From: Chloroflexota bacterium
GTDB taxonomy: Bacteria; Chloroflexota; Anaerolineae; Anaerolineales; UBA11579
Direction of reading: 5' to 3'
NCBI GenBank assembly: GCA_018662365.1
Contig: JABJGH010000035.1
Location: forward strand, 87,040-151,039
DNA: 64,000 nt
In this document: one piece after another, positions 26,328 to 35,267 of the stretch
How the letters are laid out: the number at the start of each line of letters is the position of its first letter
Position numbering within the stretch: position 1 is the first letter of the stretch
Position numbers and translations under genes: made by a program
Notes under the pieces: model-generated
Told to the model about the DNA's origin: nothing
Database searches by the model: none
The model's input: only the letters and a program-made list of their open reading frames with translations

Positions 26328-26673
26328 AATATCCCTCCTATTACTTCACTAGTTTTTAAAGCTGTTAACTACTTATTGAACCTTTCATCCACTATTATAT
26401 GTGAAAACAAGGATTGTCAAGGGTATTTTCTTTGATAATCAATTATACAAAAGAATTTGGTTTTATTAGAAGCCATTAAGATACTTGTTGTGAAACACAA
26501 TTATGGTCAAAGAAATTTTAGAGATTAAACCATGAGTTAATAGTTGAGACAATGGCGATTTCGATCATGGGTATAATTAAGAAGAGAAATGATAAGTAAT
26601 CGCTAGATAATAACCCCAAACTCGTTAGCCCGTATGGCTGAGGGTCGTTTTTTTAAACTAAAAAAATAAAACT
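26328..26673. other. Island intergenic region with a terminator-like hairpin
   Basis: 346 bp, very AT-rich, no gene seen. TATAAT at 26572-26577 is followed at 26612-26654 by a hairpin (ACCC/GGGT enclosing AGCC/GGCT) and T7, only 20 bp before the next ATG. It could encode a transcript of about 70 nt or attenuate the following gene. Confidence 0.4.
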
Positions 26674-27375
26674 ATGGAACAAAAAACTGATGTTGAAAAA
26701 ATTGCTTTCTATTGTGAAAAGCATTTGGAATTAAATACTTCTGCAAATTCTGATGACTATGGTTATCCTATTTTGCCCTTGTGTGTGATAGATGCGGTTT
26801 TTTCTATTGGTGTTACGTATACATCTACAGAAAACGTAGTAAATAGATTCTGTGCTTATTTTAAGATCCCAAATACTTTTGAGAACCCGCCCTTATCTCC
26901 AGATAAAACACTATCGATATCCGAATTTATCGATCTTTATGATAAAAACGGCATTTCAGTAATGACTGAAAAGGTATTTCAAAACCGAAACAGAACATCC
27001 CCCCGAGGCGGCATACTCAAATCAGAAGCAGTATATCTATTTAGCCAAGCATTAAAAAGTTTTAATGTTGACTATTTGAATGACATGGACAAAGTTGTTG
27101 GTAATCCCAAATTTGAGTCGGCTATCAAAAAAATACCGGGGCAGGCAAGTGGTATTTCTCTTCGGTATTTCTATATGCTTGCGGGTGATAAAAACTATAT
27201 CAAACCAGACAGAATGATAATGAGGTTCATTGAGCATGTAATTGGCAAAAAACCAAGTATAGAAGAAGCTACGAATTTAATAATAGAAACTTGCTCACTA
27301 TTGAATCAAGCTCATCCTAAGCTCTCCCCCAGAAAACTCGATAATTTGATCTGGAATTATCAGCGAGAGAGTTAA
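26674..27375 (+). CDS. HhH-GPD-glycosylase-like protein, island-encoded
   Basis: 233 residues, no signal or membrane span. IPGQASGISLRYFYMLAGD (154-172) sits where HhH-GPD DNA glycosylases carry the helix-hairpin-helix, and KPDRMIMRFI (177-186) places an Asp (179) where their catalytic Asp lies (VDTHV-type position). The helical N-terminus (LPLCVIDAVFSIG) is also reminiscent. Whether it is an active glycosylase or only a DNA-binding relative cannot be told. No Shine-Dalgarno before the ATG. It ends 26 bp from the right attachment repeat. Confidence 0.5.
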   Translation: MEQKTDVEKIAFYCEKHLELNTSANSDDYGYPILPLCVIDAVFSIGVTYTSTENVVNRFCAYFKIPNTFENPPLSPDKTLSISEFIDLYDKNGISVMTEKVFQNRNRTSPRGGILKSEAVYLFSQALKSFNVDYLNDMDKVVGNPKFESAIKKIPGQASGISLRYFYMLAGDKNYIKPDRMIMRFIEHVIGKKPSIEEATNLIIETCSLLNQAHPKLSPRKLDNLIWNYQRES

Positions 27376-27401
27376 AATAAAATCCATGCTGATTTTGTAG
27401 A

Positions 27402-27423
27402 TTCGATTCCCTCCTTCGGCATA
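27402..27423 (+). repeat. Right 22-bp attachment repeat
   Basis: Exact copy of 24818-24839, without the rest of a tRNA, followed after 1 bp by a terminator that probably belonged to the original tRNA-Leu gene. Confidence 0.88.
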
Positions 27424-27424
27424 T

Positions 27425-27454
27425 AAAAAACAGCCCTGTGTAGGGCTGTTTTAT
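27425..27454 (+). terminator. Terminator beyond the island
   Basis: AAAACAGCCCT/AGGGCTGTTTT, 4-nt loop. Its place next to the right repeat suggests it is the ancestral tRNA-Leu terminator. Confidence 0.9.
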
Positions 27455-27560
27455 TATGGCACTTTCCCCCAGGCCCCAATTTTTTTATACTTTTTCTTTT
27501 ATCTTCCGTGAATTATAATACTTCAATACCCCCTTTTAGTTTTCCCAAATTGGAGAAGAA

Positions 27561-29504
27561 ATGCTTTTCAAAAACGAAAAAATAAACAAAGTTCTTCGAC
27601 ATGAGTATTTTTTTATTCTGCTGATTATTGGCATAAACATACTTATTGGGATTTTTACAGTTGAGGATTATGGGAACTCTTATGATGAACCGCTAAGCTG
27701 GGAATTCGGCACACAGGCACTAAGGGAGTACGTCGGGAAAGGAGAAGCAGTAAACGTTAATTATAGTCATGGGGGCGGATTTCTTATCCCGGCTAAAATC
27801 GGGGCACTGCTTTTTTCCTTCATTTTCCAAAATTGGCTCGAACCCGCGACCTGGCACTTTACTTATTTTCTTGTTTTTCAGCTTTCTGTCTTTTTTATAT
27901 ATTTGCTTGCAAGAAGGTTTGTTGGAAAAGGTGCCGCCATTTTTTCATCCTTGCTTTATATCACTCAACCCTTGTTATGGGGACATTCTTTTATGAACCC
28001 GAAAGATACCCCGTTTATGGCCTTGTTGTTAGGGTCCTTGGTCCTTGGATTTAATTTAGCAGACAACTTTTCTAATATTAACTGGACGGAGATCTCAATT
28101 TTCCAAAGCATCCGAAAAACAGTGGCGGAAGCAAGGAAAAAACAAAATTCAAGAAAATATGGTATCCAGGTAATTGTTATTGGTTTAGTTCTAGGCGTTA
28201 CCCTTTTTGTAATTTTAGCAAAATCTGTTATTTATGATATGTTGGCGTCTTTGGTTACCTCGCTGTATTTGGCAAAGCCTGAAAGTTTACTTGGCAGACT
28301 TTTTTCTGTATTTGCTTCGAATTCAGAAAGTTTATCAATCGAAAAATATATTACCAAAGCCATTGATTATTATAATCAAGCAATTATTCAGTATGGGTTC
28401 ATTTCCTTATTGCTGATTTTAACAGTCGGTTTTATTTGGTTATTTCCCCAAATCGGGAATCAAATACTTAGTTCTGCAAAAAAGGCACTCAAAACAAAGA
28501 GTGTGTTTCCTGCCGCTCTATTATTAGGCATGTGCGTATCTGCACGGACCTTTGGGGTAGCAGCCATTGTTATTATTTGCTTTTATTGGTTATACAAAAA
28601 TGGAAGAAATTCAATTTCGCTTTTGGGATGGTATATATTCTTTGGGGCAATAATCAGCATAATTCTTTGGCCAGACCTGTGGGAATCACCAATCCCTAAA
28701 TATTTAGAGTATTTAAAAAATGTTGTTGGCTTTGATAGTTGGGGGGGAAGAATTCTTTTTGAGGGAGAACTTTTTGATGGACAAAATTATCCCAGCCATC
28801 TATTGCCAAAATTGATTGGGTTTCAAATAACTGAACCCGTGTTGCTCTTATTTGGATTGGGCTTGGTTCTTTCCATCAGAAAGATTTCGCGAAAAGAGCA
28901 AGATTGGTTATTAACTATTATTGTTGCTGGTTGGTTTATTGGACCCGTTATATTGGCAATCATTGTTCATCCTGTATTTTATAGCGGTTTTCGTCATTTC
29001 TTATTTATTTTGCCCCCATTATTTATTTTTGCAGGGATCGGTTTTGAATATCTCCTTTTAAAGGTCAAAGGAACTTCCTGGCAAATTATTCTTGCAGTGA
29101 CTTTATTGCTTCCTGGTTTATTTGGAATCTTTCAGCTCCATCCATATGAGTATGTTTATTACAATTCCTTTGCAGGGGGAGTGCCCGGTGTATTTCGTGA
29201 ATATGAATTGGATTACTGGTTGATATCTTATAAGGATGCTGTTGAATATTTAAATGAAGAAGCAGCTCCAAATTCAATTGTTTTCAATCTAGAAAGCGGA
29301 CTCATTAAGCCTTTTGCTAGACAAGATATACAATTTACCGGTCGTTTAGATTCAGAAACCATAGATCAGATTGATTACTTGGTCATCAAGACAAACTTAA
29401 ATCTTGATTTAGACTATGAACAACTTTATCCAAACCTAAAACAAGTTTATGCAGTAGAGCGATCCGGAATCCCACTGACAAAAGTATACAAGATCATAGA
29501 TTGA
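27561..29504 (+). CDS. GT39/PMT-like membrane glycosyltransferase
   Basis: 647 residues, about 11-12 spans. The first outer loop carries GNSYDEPLSWEFG, an Asp-Glu pair of the kind found in GT-C (PMT/ArnT/GT39) enzymes, and HSFMNPKDTPFMALLLGSLVLGF resembles their third and fourth helices. A soluble C-terminal segment follows from about residue 550. It would use a polyprenyl-linked sugar as donor; the acceptor is unknown. ATG preceded by GGAGAAG. TATAAT lies at 27516-27521 in a 110-bp spacer after the island. Confidence 0.7.
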   Translation: MLFKNEKINKVLRHEYFFILLIIGINILIGIFTVEDYGNSYDEPLSWEFGTQALREYVGKGEAVNVNYSHGGGFLIPAKIGALLFSFIFQNWLEPATWHFTYFLVFQLSVFFIYLLARRFVGKGAAIFSSLLYITQPLLWGHSFMNPKDTPFMALLLGSLVLGFNLADNFSNINWTEISIFQSIRKTVAEARKKQNSRKYGIQVIVIGLVLGVTLFVILAKSVIYDMLASLVTSLYLAKPESLLGRLFSVFASNSESLSIEKYITKAIDYYNQAIIQYGFISLLLILTVGFIWLFPQIGNQILSSAKKALKTKSVFPAALLLGMCVSARTFGVAAIVIICFYWLYKNGRNSISLLGWYIFFGAIISIILWPDLWESPIPKYLEYLKNVVGFDSWGGRILFEGELFDGQNYPSHLLPKLIGFQITEPVLLLFGLGLVLSIRKISRKEQDWLLTIIVAGWFIGPVILAIIVHPVFYSGFRHFLFILPPLFIFAGIGFEYLLLKVKGTSWQIILAVTLLLPGLFGIFQLHPYEYVYYNSFAGGVPGVFREYELDYWLISYKDAVEYLNEEAAPNSIVFNLESGLIKPFARQDIQFTGRLDSETIDQIDYLVIKTNLNLDLDYEQLYPNLKQVYAVERSGIPLTKVYKIID

Positions 29505-29552
29505 CAAAACAGTCATACAGGGTAATAACAATCCTTCTAATTTGAGGAAATC

Positions 29553-29720
29553 ATGAAAGCAAGCGTTTATATAGCAACAAGTTTAGACGGCTATATTTCG
29601 CGCCCAAACGGGAGCGTGGATTGGCTTCCCACGGGAGAAAGTGAATCGGGTGAGGATTTTGGTTATCATGCTTTCATGAACTCAGTGGATGTGCTGGGTT
29701 TTGCTTCAGTTCTAGCGTGA
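29553..29720 (+). pseudogene. Truncated dihydrofolate-reductase-like gene (5' fragment)
   Basis: The first 46 codons match the intact gene at 35268 (MKASVYIATSLDGYISRPNG and onward), with about 17 differences in 139 bp, mostly in third codon positions. Homology stops near 29692, after which an unrelated tail runs to TGA at 29720 (56 codons in all). It keeps a GAGG ribosome site. The pattern fits an old paralogue that was functional before being cut by a rearrangement that brought in the activase gene. The last codons of the activase lie antisense within it. Confidence 0.85.
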
Positions 29721-32700
29721 TTGACAAAGAAGTGCATGCGGTTAAAGAAGTTCACGTCGCTGACCCCGGCATCGGCATCCAGGAACAATAAATTAAGTTG
29801 CGGATAGGTATCCTTCAATTTTTTCTGGACCCCTTTTGCGACCACATGGTTGGCGATGCAGCCAAAGGGCTGTAAACAAAGCACATTTTTAACGCCATCC
29901 AGGACCATTGAGGCAACTTCGCCAGCAATCAACCAGCCTTCGCCATATTGATGGTTTAAGCTAAGGATTTCCTCGGCTAAACTGGCAACCTCTTTTATGC
30001 TTCGATGGGGATGATAATATCGAAAGTTTTGTTTGACCGAATCGAATTGACCGAGGATATTGACCGCTAATTTTTGACCCAGCATGGTTAACATCCATTG
30101 TGCGCTGGGTTTTTTTACCAGAGATCTGACATTATTGTCCTCAGAAACCATGCCGCCATCAAAAAACTCAAAGAAACTGGGGATTACGACCTCGATGCCT
30201 TGATCGATCAGCCATTGGGCGACATGATTATTGGAGAATGAGTTGTATTTTACATAAATTTCTCCCACAATGCCTACACGGGGATAGTTTCCAGGATTTG
30301 TTTTGATCTGATTAAATTCCCGAATTGCGCGTCTCAGCCATTCAAGCAGCGATTTTACTTTTAATGAAATTCTGCCGTCCATATACCAATCTAAATATTT
30401 GGTGGCGATCGCTTGGGTGGTGCCCTTAACCTTTTCTCTTGAAACCGTGGCGTAATACATTTCCGAAAGTGCGTCGGTGAACATCATGCCCACAGTGGCT
30501 TTGTAGAGATACTCTTTGATGTCAAATTTAAAACCTGGTTGGTCATTGAAGACATCTAAGCTAGTGGAAAGTGTAACCACGGGTACTTGGTCAAAGCCTG
30601 CAGCAACCATCGCTTTCTTGATCATTGAGGGATAGCTGGTTGCACGGCATTGACCCCCTGTTTGGGAAAAGCCGATGGCTGTGCGTGATAAATCATATTC
30701 TCCCGATTGAAGCCCTTTTATGATATCTCCGAGTGTAATAATGCCGGGATAACAAATTTCGTTGTTGGTGTACTTCAGGCCGGTTTCTACGGATTCGTCT
30801 GTAGGGGGAGGGAGCTGCACGATTTTGTATCCCATCTCCATGAATGGACGCACAACGGGAGGAGAACAGAATTGAGAGAAATCGGGGACAATCAGGGTGC
30901 GAGAGCGATCTTCGGTTTGATAGGTCTTGGTCGTTTTACGCGGTTTCCCCACGCTGGTGCTGCCAGAACTGGCTTGGCGCAATGATTCCATCATTGAACG
31001 CAAGCGCAATTTCGTTGAGCCGATACTTTCAATTTCATCAATACGGATGACGGTTGAACGTTTCCCATACTCCGCTAATATTGCACTTATTTCATCGAGC
31101 ACAAAAGAGTCCGGGCCACAACCGAAAGAATTTAGCTGAACCAATTCAACATTTTCATGATTTCCCACCCAGCGTGCTACGCGGTAATAGCGATTGAGAT
31201 ACTCCCATTGGGTCATCACGTGTTTGGTGTCAAGTAATTCTCCATGCATAGGAATGCAATCTTCGGTGATGACATCCACTCCAAAGCCGACTAGTATTTC
31301 GGGCACATTATGGCTGATGAGCGGATCAATCTGATAGGGTCTTCCCATCAACATCATTAGGGGACGGCCACTTTCTTCCGCAGTGCGAATTAATTCCGCC
31401 CCCATTTCAATAAGCTGGTCTTTGAAATCAATTTGTGCTTTTATTGCATATTCATAGGCTTTTTTTGCCACCCGGGAAAGAATCCCCAGCTGACCGAGGT
31501 ACTTAATGCATGCTTTCTTTAGTAGGCTTTTATCCTTAAAGGAAATCGAAGGTGAATCCAAGGGAATACTGTACTTAGCCTCTAAATCCATCGAACTGCG
31601 GATGACATCTGGATAACCCGAGACTATGGGACAGTTAAAACTATTATTTGCATCGGCAAATTCATTCTCTTCGTAGAAAACCATTGGATAAAAGATGCGG
31701 TCCACATTTGCGTTTACCAAATCCATGATATGCCCACTGACCAGTTTCCCGGGGAAACATAAATTCTCGGACATGATATGGGCCGCGCCACTCTGATACA
31801 GCCCGTTACTGGATGGCGCAGAGAGGTGCACCTTGATGCCAGATTCCACAAAGAGCGTATTCCAAAAGGGAAAATTCTCAAACATATTGAGCACACGCGG
31901 GATGCCAAGCGTCATAAGGGGTGTTGTTTTGGGGGAAGATGTGCGATCGAATAAGATCTGATTTTTGAGTGTGGGGATACTGACCCCGCGGCGATCGGCT
32001 TTAGAATTGTTTGAATAAATTTTTTCGCAGCGGTTGCCGGAATAAAAACCGTTTTCGTTGGAGAAAACCAACTTGGTGATGGCGCAGGTATTTTCACAAC
32101 CCCGACAACGAATTTCACGGCGAACATAGTCGTCGAGATTCCCCATTTCCTCCAGCCCTAAAAATGAACTTGTTTCATTTTTTCCGTTTAGAAACTCTTC
32201 GCGGGCAATCAAGGCTGCGCCATAGGCACCCATCAGCTCAGCCATGTCTGGGCAAACTACGGGTCTGCCGAGAAGTTCTTCCAATGCTTTTTGTACTGCG
32301 GGGTTGCGGAAGGTTCCGCCCTGAACGACGATATGCTCCCCCAACTTAGCGGTGTCCACAATTTTTAATACTTTATGCAGGGCGTTTTTAATTACAGAGT
32401 AGGCCAATCCTGCCGAAATATCCTTGATATGTGCACCTTCTCGCAAGGCTTGTTTTACCCGGGAATTCATAAAAACGGTACAGCGCGTGCCTAAGTTGTA
32501 CGGTGATTCGGCTTCACAAGCCAACTGTGAAAATTCAACTACGTTGTAATTCATGTTATTTGCAAAAGATTCTATGAATGAACCACACCCTGAGGAACAG
32601 GCCTCATTGATTTCAATATTTTGGATCTTTCCGTCCTGGACAAATATTGCTTTCATGTCCTGGCCCCCAATATCTAAAATAAATGAGACATTGGGGTCAA

Positions 32701-33955
32701 AGGTCTTTGCTGCTTGATAATGTGCCAGGGTTTCGACAATTCCGTCATCTACGCCAAAAGCATTACGGATAAGATCTTCCCCGTAACCAGTTACAACTGA
32801 TCGAGAAATTTTAGGCATGAATGGGCTATTGGCAAAGGTTTGATTAATTTCTTCCATCCCTTTTCTAGCTGCTTCTATTGCATTCCCTTTGTTATTGGAA
32901 TAATAAGAAAATACCACACGGCCATTCTCATCAATTAATACTAACTTGGTGGTGGTAGACCCTGAATCAATGCCTAGAAAATACTCGCTGTCTATGCAAT
33001 CAGCAACATCCACGCGTTTTATTTGATTCGATTTTTGGATTTCTTCCCAATCTTGATGCTCATCAATAGAATAAAAAAGTGGATCAAGTCGGTTCTTGTT
33101 TGATTGAGAATGGACGCGCTTTATGGAGAGGCACTGGATTAATTCCTCAATAGAAATTTTCTTGCGAGAGGTGCTTTTGGCTAGTGCCGCTCCGAATGCT
33201 GTAAATAATTCTGCAGAGTCGACTTCAACCATATCGTCTTGGGTTAGGTTTAATAATCTAAGAAAGGTCTCTTTTAATGTGGGCATGAATGTTAAGGGTC
33301 CGCCACTAAAAAGGATTTTTGGTTGCACCTCTCTACCGCGCGATAGTGTGGCAAGAGTTTGCAGGACAACCGCCTGGAAAACGGAAGCGGCGATATCTTC
33401 TTTGGGCACCTGCCGACTAAGGAGATTTTGTAAATCGGTTTTTGCAAAAACACCACAGCGAGAAGCCATTGGGTAGAGGGTGGAATATTTGGAAGCCAGT
33501 TTTTCAATCTCAGTTATATGTACATTTAATAATGTCGCCATTTCATCAATAAATGCACCTGTGCCTCCTGCGCAAGCACCATTCATTCGAATATCGGGAG
33601 GTTTGTTTTCGTCAAAAAAAATTATCTTTGCGTCTTCTCCCCCAATATCAATGAGTGTTCTCACCTCAGGAAAACGTTGATTGACTACCTCAGCTGAAGC
33701 GACCACTTCTTGAATAAATGGCAATTTATAGGATTCAGAAATCCCCAAACCGGCAGAGCCAGTAATTAAAAAGCTTATATCAATATTCCCCAGAGATTGA
33801 CGGGCAATATTTAAGCTATCAATAAGTGTTTTCAGGGTTTCGGCATTATGGCGCTGATATGTAGAGAAAACAATTTCCCCCAAATGATCTACGACGACTA
33901 CCTTGGCAGTAGTCGAACCAATGTCAATCCCCATGCGAAAGTTGTTAGACTTCAT
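29666..33955 (-). CDS. 2-hydroxyacyl-CoA dehydratase activase-like giant protein (two ASKHA domains)
   Basis: 1429 residues. Two BcrAD/BadFG ATPase domains: about 7-262 (MGIDIGSTTAKVVVVD, DIGGEDAK, NGACAGGTGAF with Cys128, ASRCGVF with Cys167) and about 325-590 (FLGIDSGSTTTKLVLID, DIGGQDMK, NEACSSGCGSF with Cys453/457, GTRCTVF with Cys492). The paired Cys correspond to the [4Fe-4S] ligands of HgdC-type activators. A further Cys set (617, 620, 624, 643) precedes a DUF2229-like and dehydratase-like C-terminal half. It probably couples ATP to low-potential electron transfer. No separate dehydratase gene is adjacent. Its last eight residues and stop are read from the antisense of a reductase gene fragment. 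It lies 9 bp after the TetR gene. Confidence 0.88.
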   Translation of the reverse strand: MKSNNFRMGIDIGSTTAKVVVVDHLGEIVFSTYQRHNAETLKTLIDSLNIARQSLGNIDISFLITGSAGLGISESYKLPFIQEVVASAEVVNQRFPEVRTLIDIGGEDAKIIFFDENKPPDIRMNGACAGGTGAFIDEMATLLNVHITEIEKLASKYSTLYPMASRCGVFAKTDLQNLLSRQVPKEDIAASVFQAVVLQTLATLSRGREVQPKILFSGGPLTFMPTLKETFLRLLNLTQDDMVEVDSAELFTAFGAALAKSTSRKKISIEELIQCLSIKRVHSQSNKNRLDPLFYSIDEHQDWEEIQKSNQIKRVDVADCIDSEYFLGIDSGSTTTKLVLIDENGRVVFSYYSNNKGNAIEAARKGMEEINQTFANSPFMPKISRSVVTGYGEDLIRNAFGVDDGIVETLAHYQAAKTFDPNVSFILDIGGQDMKAIFVQDGKIQNIEINEACSSGCGSFIESFANNMNYNVVEFSQLACEAESPYNLGTRCTVFMNSRVKQALREGAHIKDISAGLAYSVIKNALHKVLKIVDTAKLGEHIVVQGGTFRNPAVQKALEELLGRPVVCPDMAELMGAYGAALIAREEFLNGKNETSSFLGLEEMGNLDDYVRREIRCRGCENTCAITKLVFSNENGFYSGNRCEKIYSNNSKADRRGVSIPTLKNQILFDRTSSPKTTPLMTLGIPRVLNMFENFPFWNTLFVESGIKVHLSAPSSNGLYQSGAAHIMSENLCFPGKLVSGHIMDLVNANVDRIFYPMVFYEENEFADANNSFNCPIVSGYPDVIRSSMDLEAKYSIPLDSPSISFKDKSLLKKACIKYLGQLGILSRVAKKAYEYAIKAQIDFKDQLIEMGAELIRTAEESGRPLMMLMGRPYQIDPLISHNVPEILVGFGVDVITEDCIPMHGELLDTKHVMTQWEYLNRYYRVARWVGNHENVELVQLNSFGCGPDSFVLDEISAILAEYGKRSTVIRIDEIESIGSTKLRLRSMMESLRQASSGSTSVGKPRKTTKTYQTEDRSRTLIVPDFSQFCSPPVVRPFMEMGYKIVQLPPPTDESVETGLKYTNNEICYPGIITLGDIIKGLQSGEYDLSRTAIGFSQTGGQCRATSYPSMIKKAMVAAGFDQVPVVTLSTSLDVFNDQPGFKFDIKEYLYKATVGMMFTDALSEMYYATVSREKVKGTTQAIATKYLDWYMDGRISLKVKSLLEWLRRAIREFNQIKTNPGNYPRVGIVGEIYVKYNSFSNNHVAQWLIDQGIEVVIPSFFEFFDGGMVSEDNNVRSLVKKPSAQWMLTMLGQKLAVNILGQFDSVKQNFRYYHPHRSIKEVASLAEEILSLNHQYGEGWLIAGEVASMVLDGVKNVLCLQPFGCIANHVVAKGVQKKLKDTYPQLNLLFLDADAGVSDVNFFNRMHFFVNHARTEAKPSTSTEFMKA

Positions 33956-33964
33956 ATTTTTTAG

Positions 33965-34576
33965 TTACTTTATCTTTAGCCCTGACATAAACCAAGTAAT
34001 TAACTCCTCGGTGATTTCGTCTTGAGAAATTTTTTCGGTATTTTGATCTTGCTCTAAATGCATAAACAAATTATTAAGTAAGACCGCACCAATAAACCCA
34101 TTTCCAATAATCATTGGATTGACTGATCGAATGGTTCCCAATTTGATTTGGTTTTCGAGATATTTTTCCAGCAGAGTGTAAGACGGTTTGAATATTTTTG
34201 TATAAAGTTCTTCTCTTAATTCAGGATCTACAAAAACTTCAGCAATAATCGAGGAAAACAAATTCCCGTAGGATTGAATAAACTGCACCCGGTCTTCAAT
34301 GATCAATTTTAAAAACTCCGCTGGTTCGGTTTGAGGATTGTTCACATGAATATTTTTTATGGGTTCGGAGGAAATTTCTTCAAGAAGAGCATACAATAAT
34401 TCCCGTTTGTTTTTGAAATAGTTATAGATCGTGCCTTCCCCTACTCCAGCTGCTGCTGCGATCTGTTTGGTGGTGGACTTATTGAATCCTTTTTCAGCGA
34501 AAACTTGCGCAGCCCCCGTCAAGATGCGTTCTCGCCACATGTCTGAAACTGTGCTTTTAAATTTTGCGATTGCCAT
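33965..34576 (-). CDS. TetR-family regulator upstream of the activase
   Basis: 203 residues. N-terminal TetR HTH: GAAQVFAEKGFNKSTTKQIAAAAGVGEGTIYNYFKNKRELL (about 20-60). The C-terminal ligand domain is unassigned but FadR/AcrR-like. It is the first gene of the operon with the activase (9-bp gap), so it likely controls itself and the activase. Two TGAG-N6-CTCA sites lie just upstream. The ATG has a weak ribosome site (GGAAT). Confidence 0.9.
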   Translation of the reverse strand: MAIAKFKSTVSDMWRERILTGAAQVFAEKGFNKSTTKQIAAAAGVGEGTIYNYFKNKRELLYALLEEISSEPIKNIHVNNPQTEPAEFLKLIIEDRVQFIQSYGNLFSSIIAEVFVDPELREELYTKIFKPSYTLLEKYLENQIKLGTIRSVNPMIIGNGFIGAVLLNNLFMHLEQDQNTEKISQDEITEELITWFMSGLKIK

Positions 34577-34599
34577 TTATCAATTCCTATTCGAGAACA

Positions 34600-34632
34600 T
34601 GAGTTGCTCCTCATCTAGTGAGCCTTTGCTCA
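34600..34632. promoter_or_regulatory. Two TGAG-N6-CTCA operators
   Basis: Sites at 34600-34613 and 34619-34632, 19 bp centre to centre (about two helical turns), in the divergent region between tetR and the DUF3088 gene. Probable binding sites of the TetR protein. Confidence 0.6.
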
Positions 34633-34730
34633 TTATAGCTTTTCGCGATTAGGCATGTCAAGATGTCATTTTTCTGGTCACTCTTTTTATGTGCTAAAAT
34701 CGTTTCCTTTCCACCAAAAGGAGAATAACT

Positions 34731-35075
34731 ATGCTAAAACATGTTTTGTTTTTGCTTAGTCCCGGCTTTTATGATGGCGAAAAAGGTCCTTTTTATTGTC
34801 CATATGCTGCTGCAGTGGAGGGCATGTTTAAATATATTCCGGAATTTGAAGAACTCGTGGAAGTCCATCGGATTGCATTCCCACGCCCAAGACCGGGCGT
34901 ATTAACCCTGCTTGGTGAAGAAAACCAGGGCACACCCGTATTGGTGATCGCAGAGGGCGCGAGGGTGCCGGAGTATGCGCAGGTAAGCGAAAGCACGGGG
35001 CGAGCATTTATTGAGAATACCCAAGAGATCGGCAAATATTTGGGTGAAGAATTTGGGAAAATGGCGCCACATTAA
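34731..35075 (+). CDS. DUF3088-like protein
   Basis: 114 residues, thioredoxin-like small protein family recalled as DUF3088. Opening FLLSPGFYDGEKGPFYCPYAAAVEGMF has the single Cys and the PGF..G..FYC pattern, then RIAFPRPRPGVLTLLGEENQGTPVLVIAEG. Function unknown. AAAGGAG precedes ATG by 7 nt. Divergent from tetR, so possibly under the same operators. Confidence 0.75.
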   Translation: MLKHVLFLLSPGFYDGEKGPFYCPYAAAVEGMFKYIPEFEELVEVHRIAFPRPRPGVLTLLGEENQGTPVLVIAEGARVPEYAQVSESTGRAFIENTQEIGKYLGEEFGKMAPH

Positions 35076-35267
35076 AGGGAGGCACCTTATTCAGGCATTT
35101 AATCACTTGTAAACAAATATTAATTTTTAGGATCTGATTAGCTAGGGTTTCAATTGGTCAGAGGGAGATTCTTTCTTTTTGTGGCGGAAATTTTTTTCTG
35201 TTTATTTCTTCTCTTTAATAACATATACTATTTTAAAACTCCTCATTATTCCTGGAAGGTGACGATC

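Larger units (their letters stand above)
24840..27401. mobile_element. Integrated mini-island at tRNA-Leu without an integrase
   Basis: 2.56 kb between two exact 22-bp copies of the tRNA-Leu 3' end. It holds a minus-strand HEPN gene, a plus-strand HhH-like gene, a terminator just inside the left end, and AT-rich spacers. No recombinase, replication or transfer gene is present, so it is either a remnant or an element moved in trans. Confidence 0.75.

Noticed and set aside
35154-35267. 38-residue hydrophobic extension of the reductase, which could look like a signal peptide
   Set aside because: GGAAGGTG and the paralogue at 29553 both place the start at 35268.
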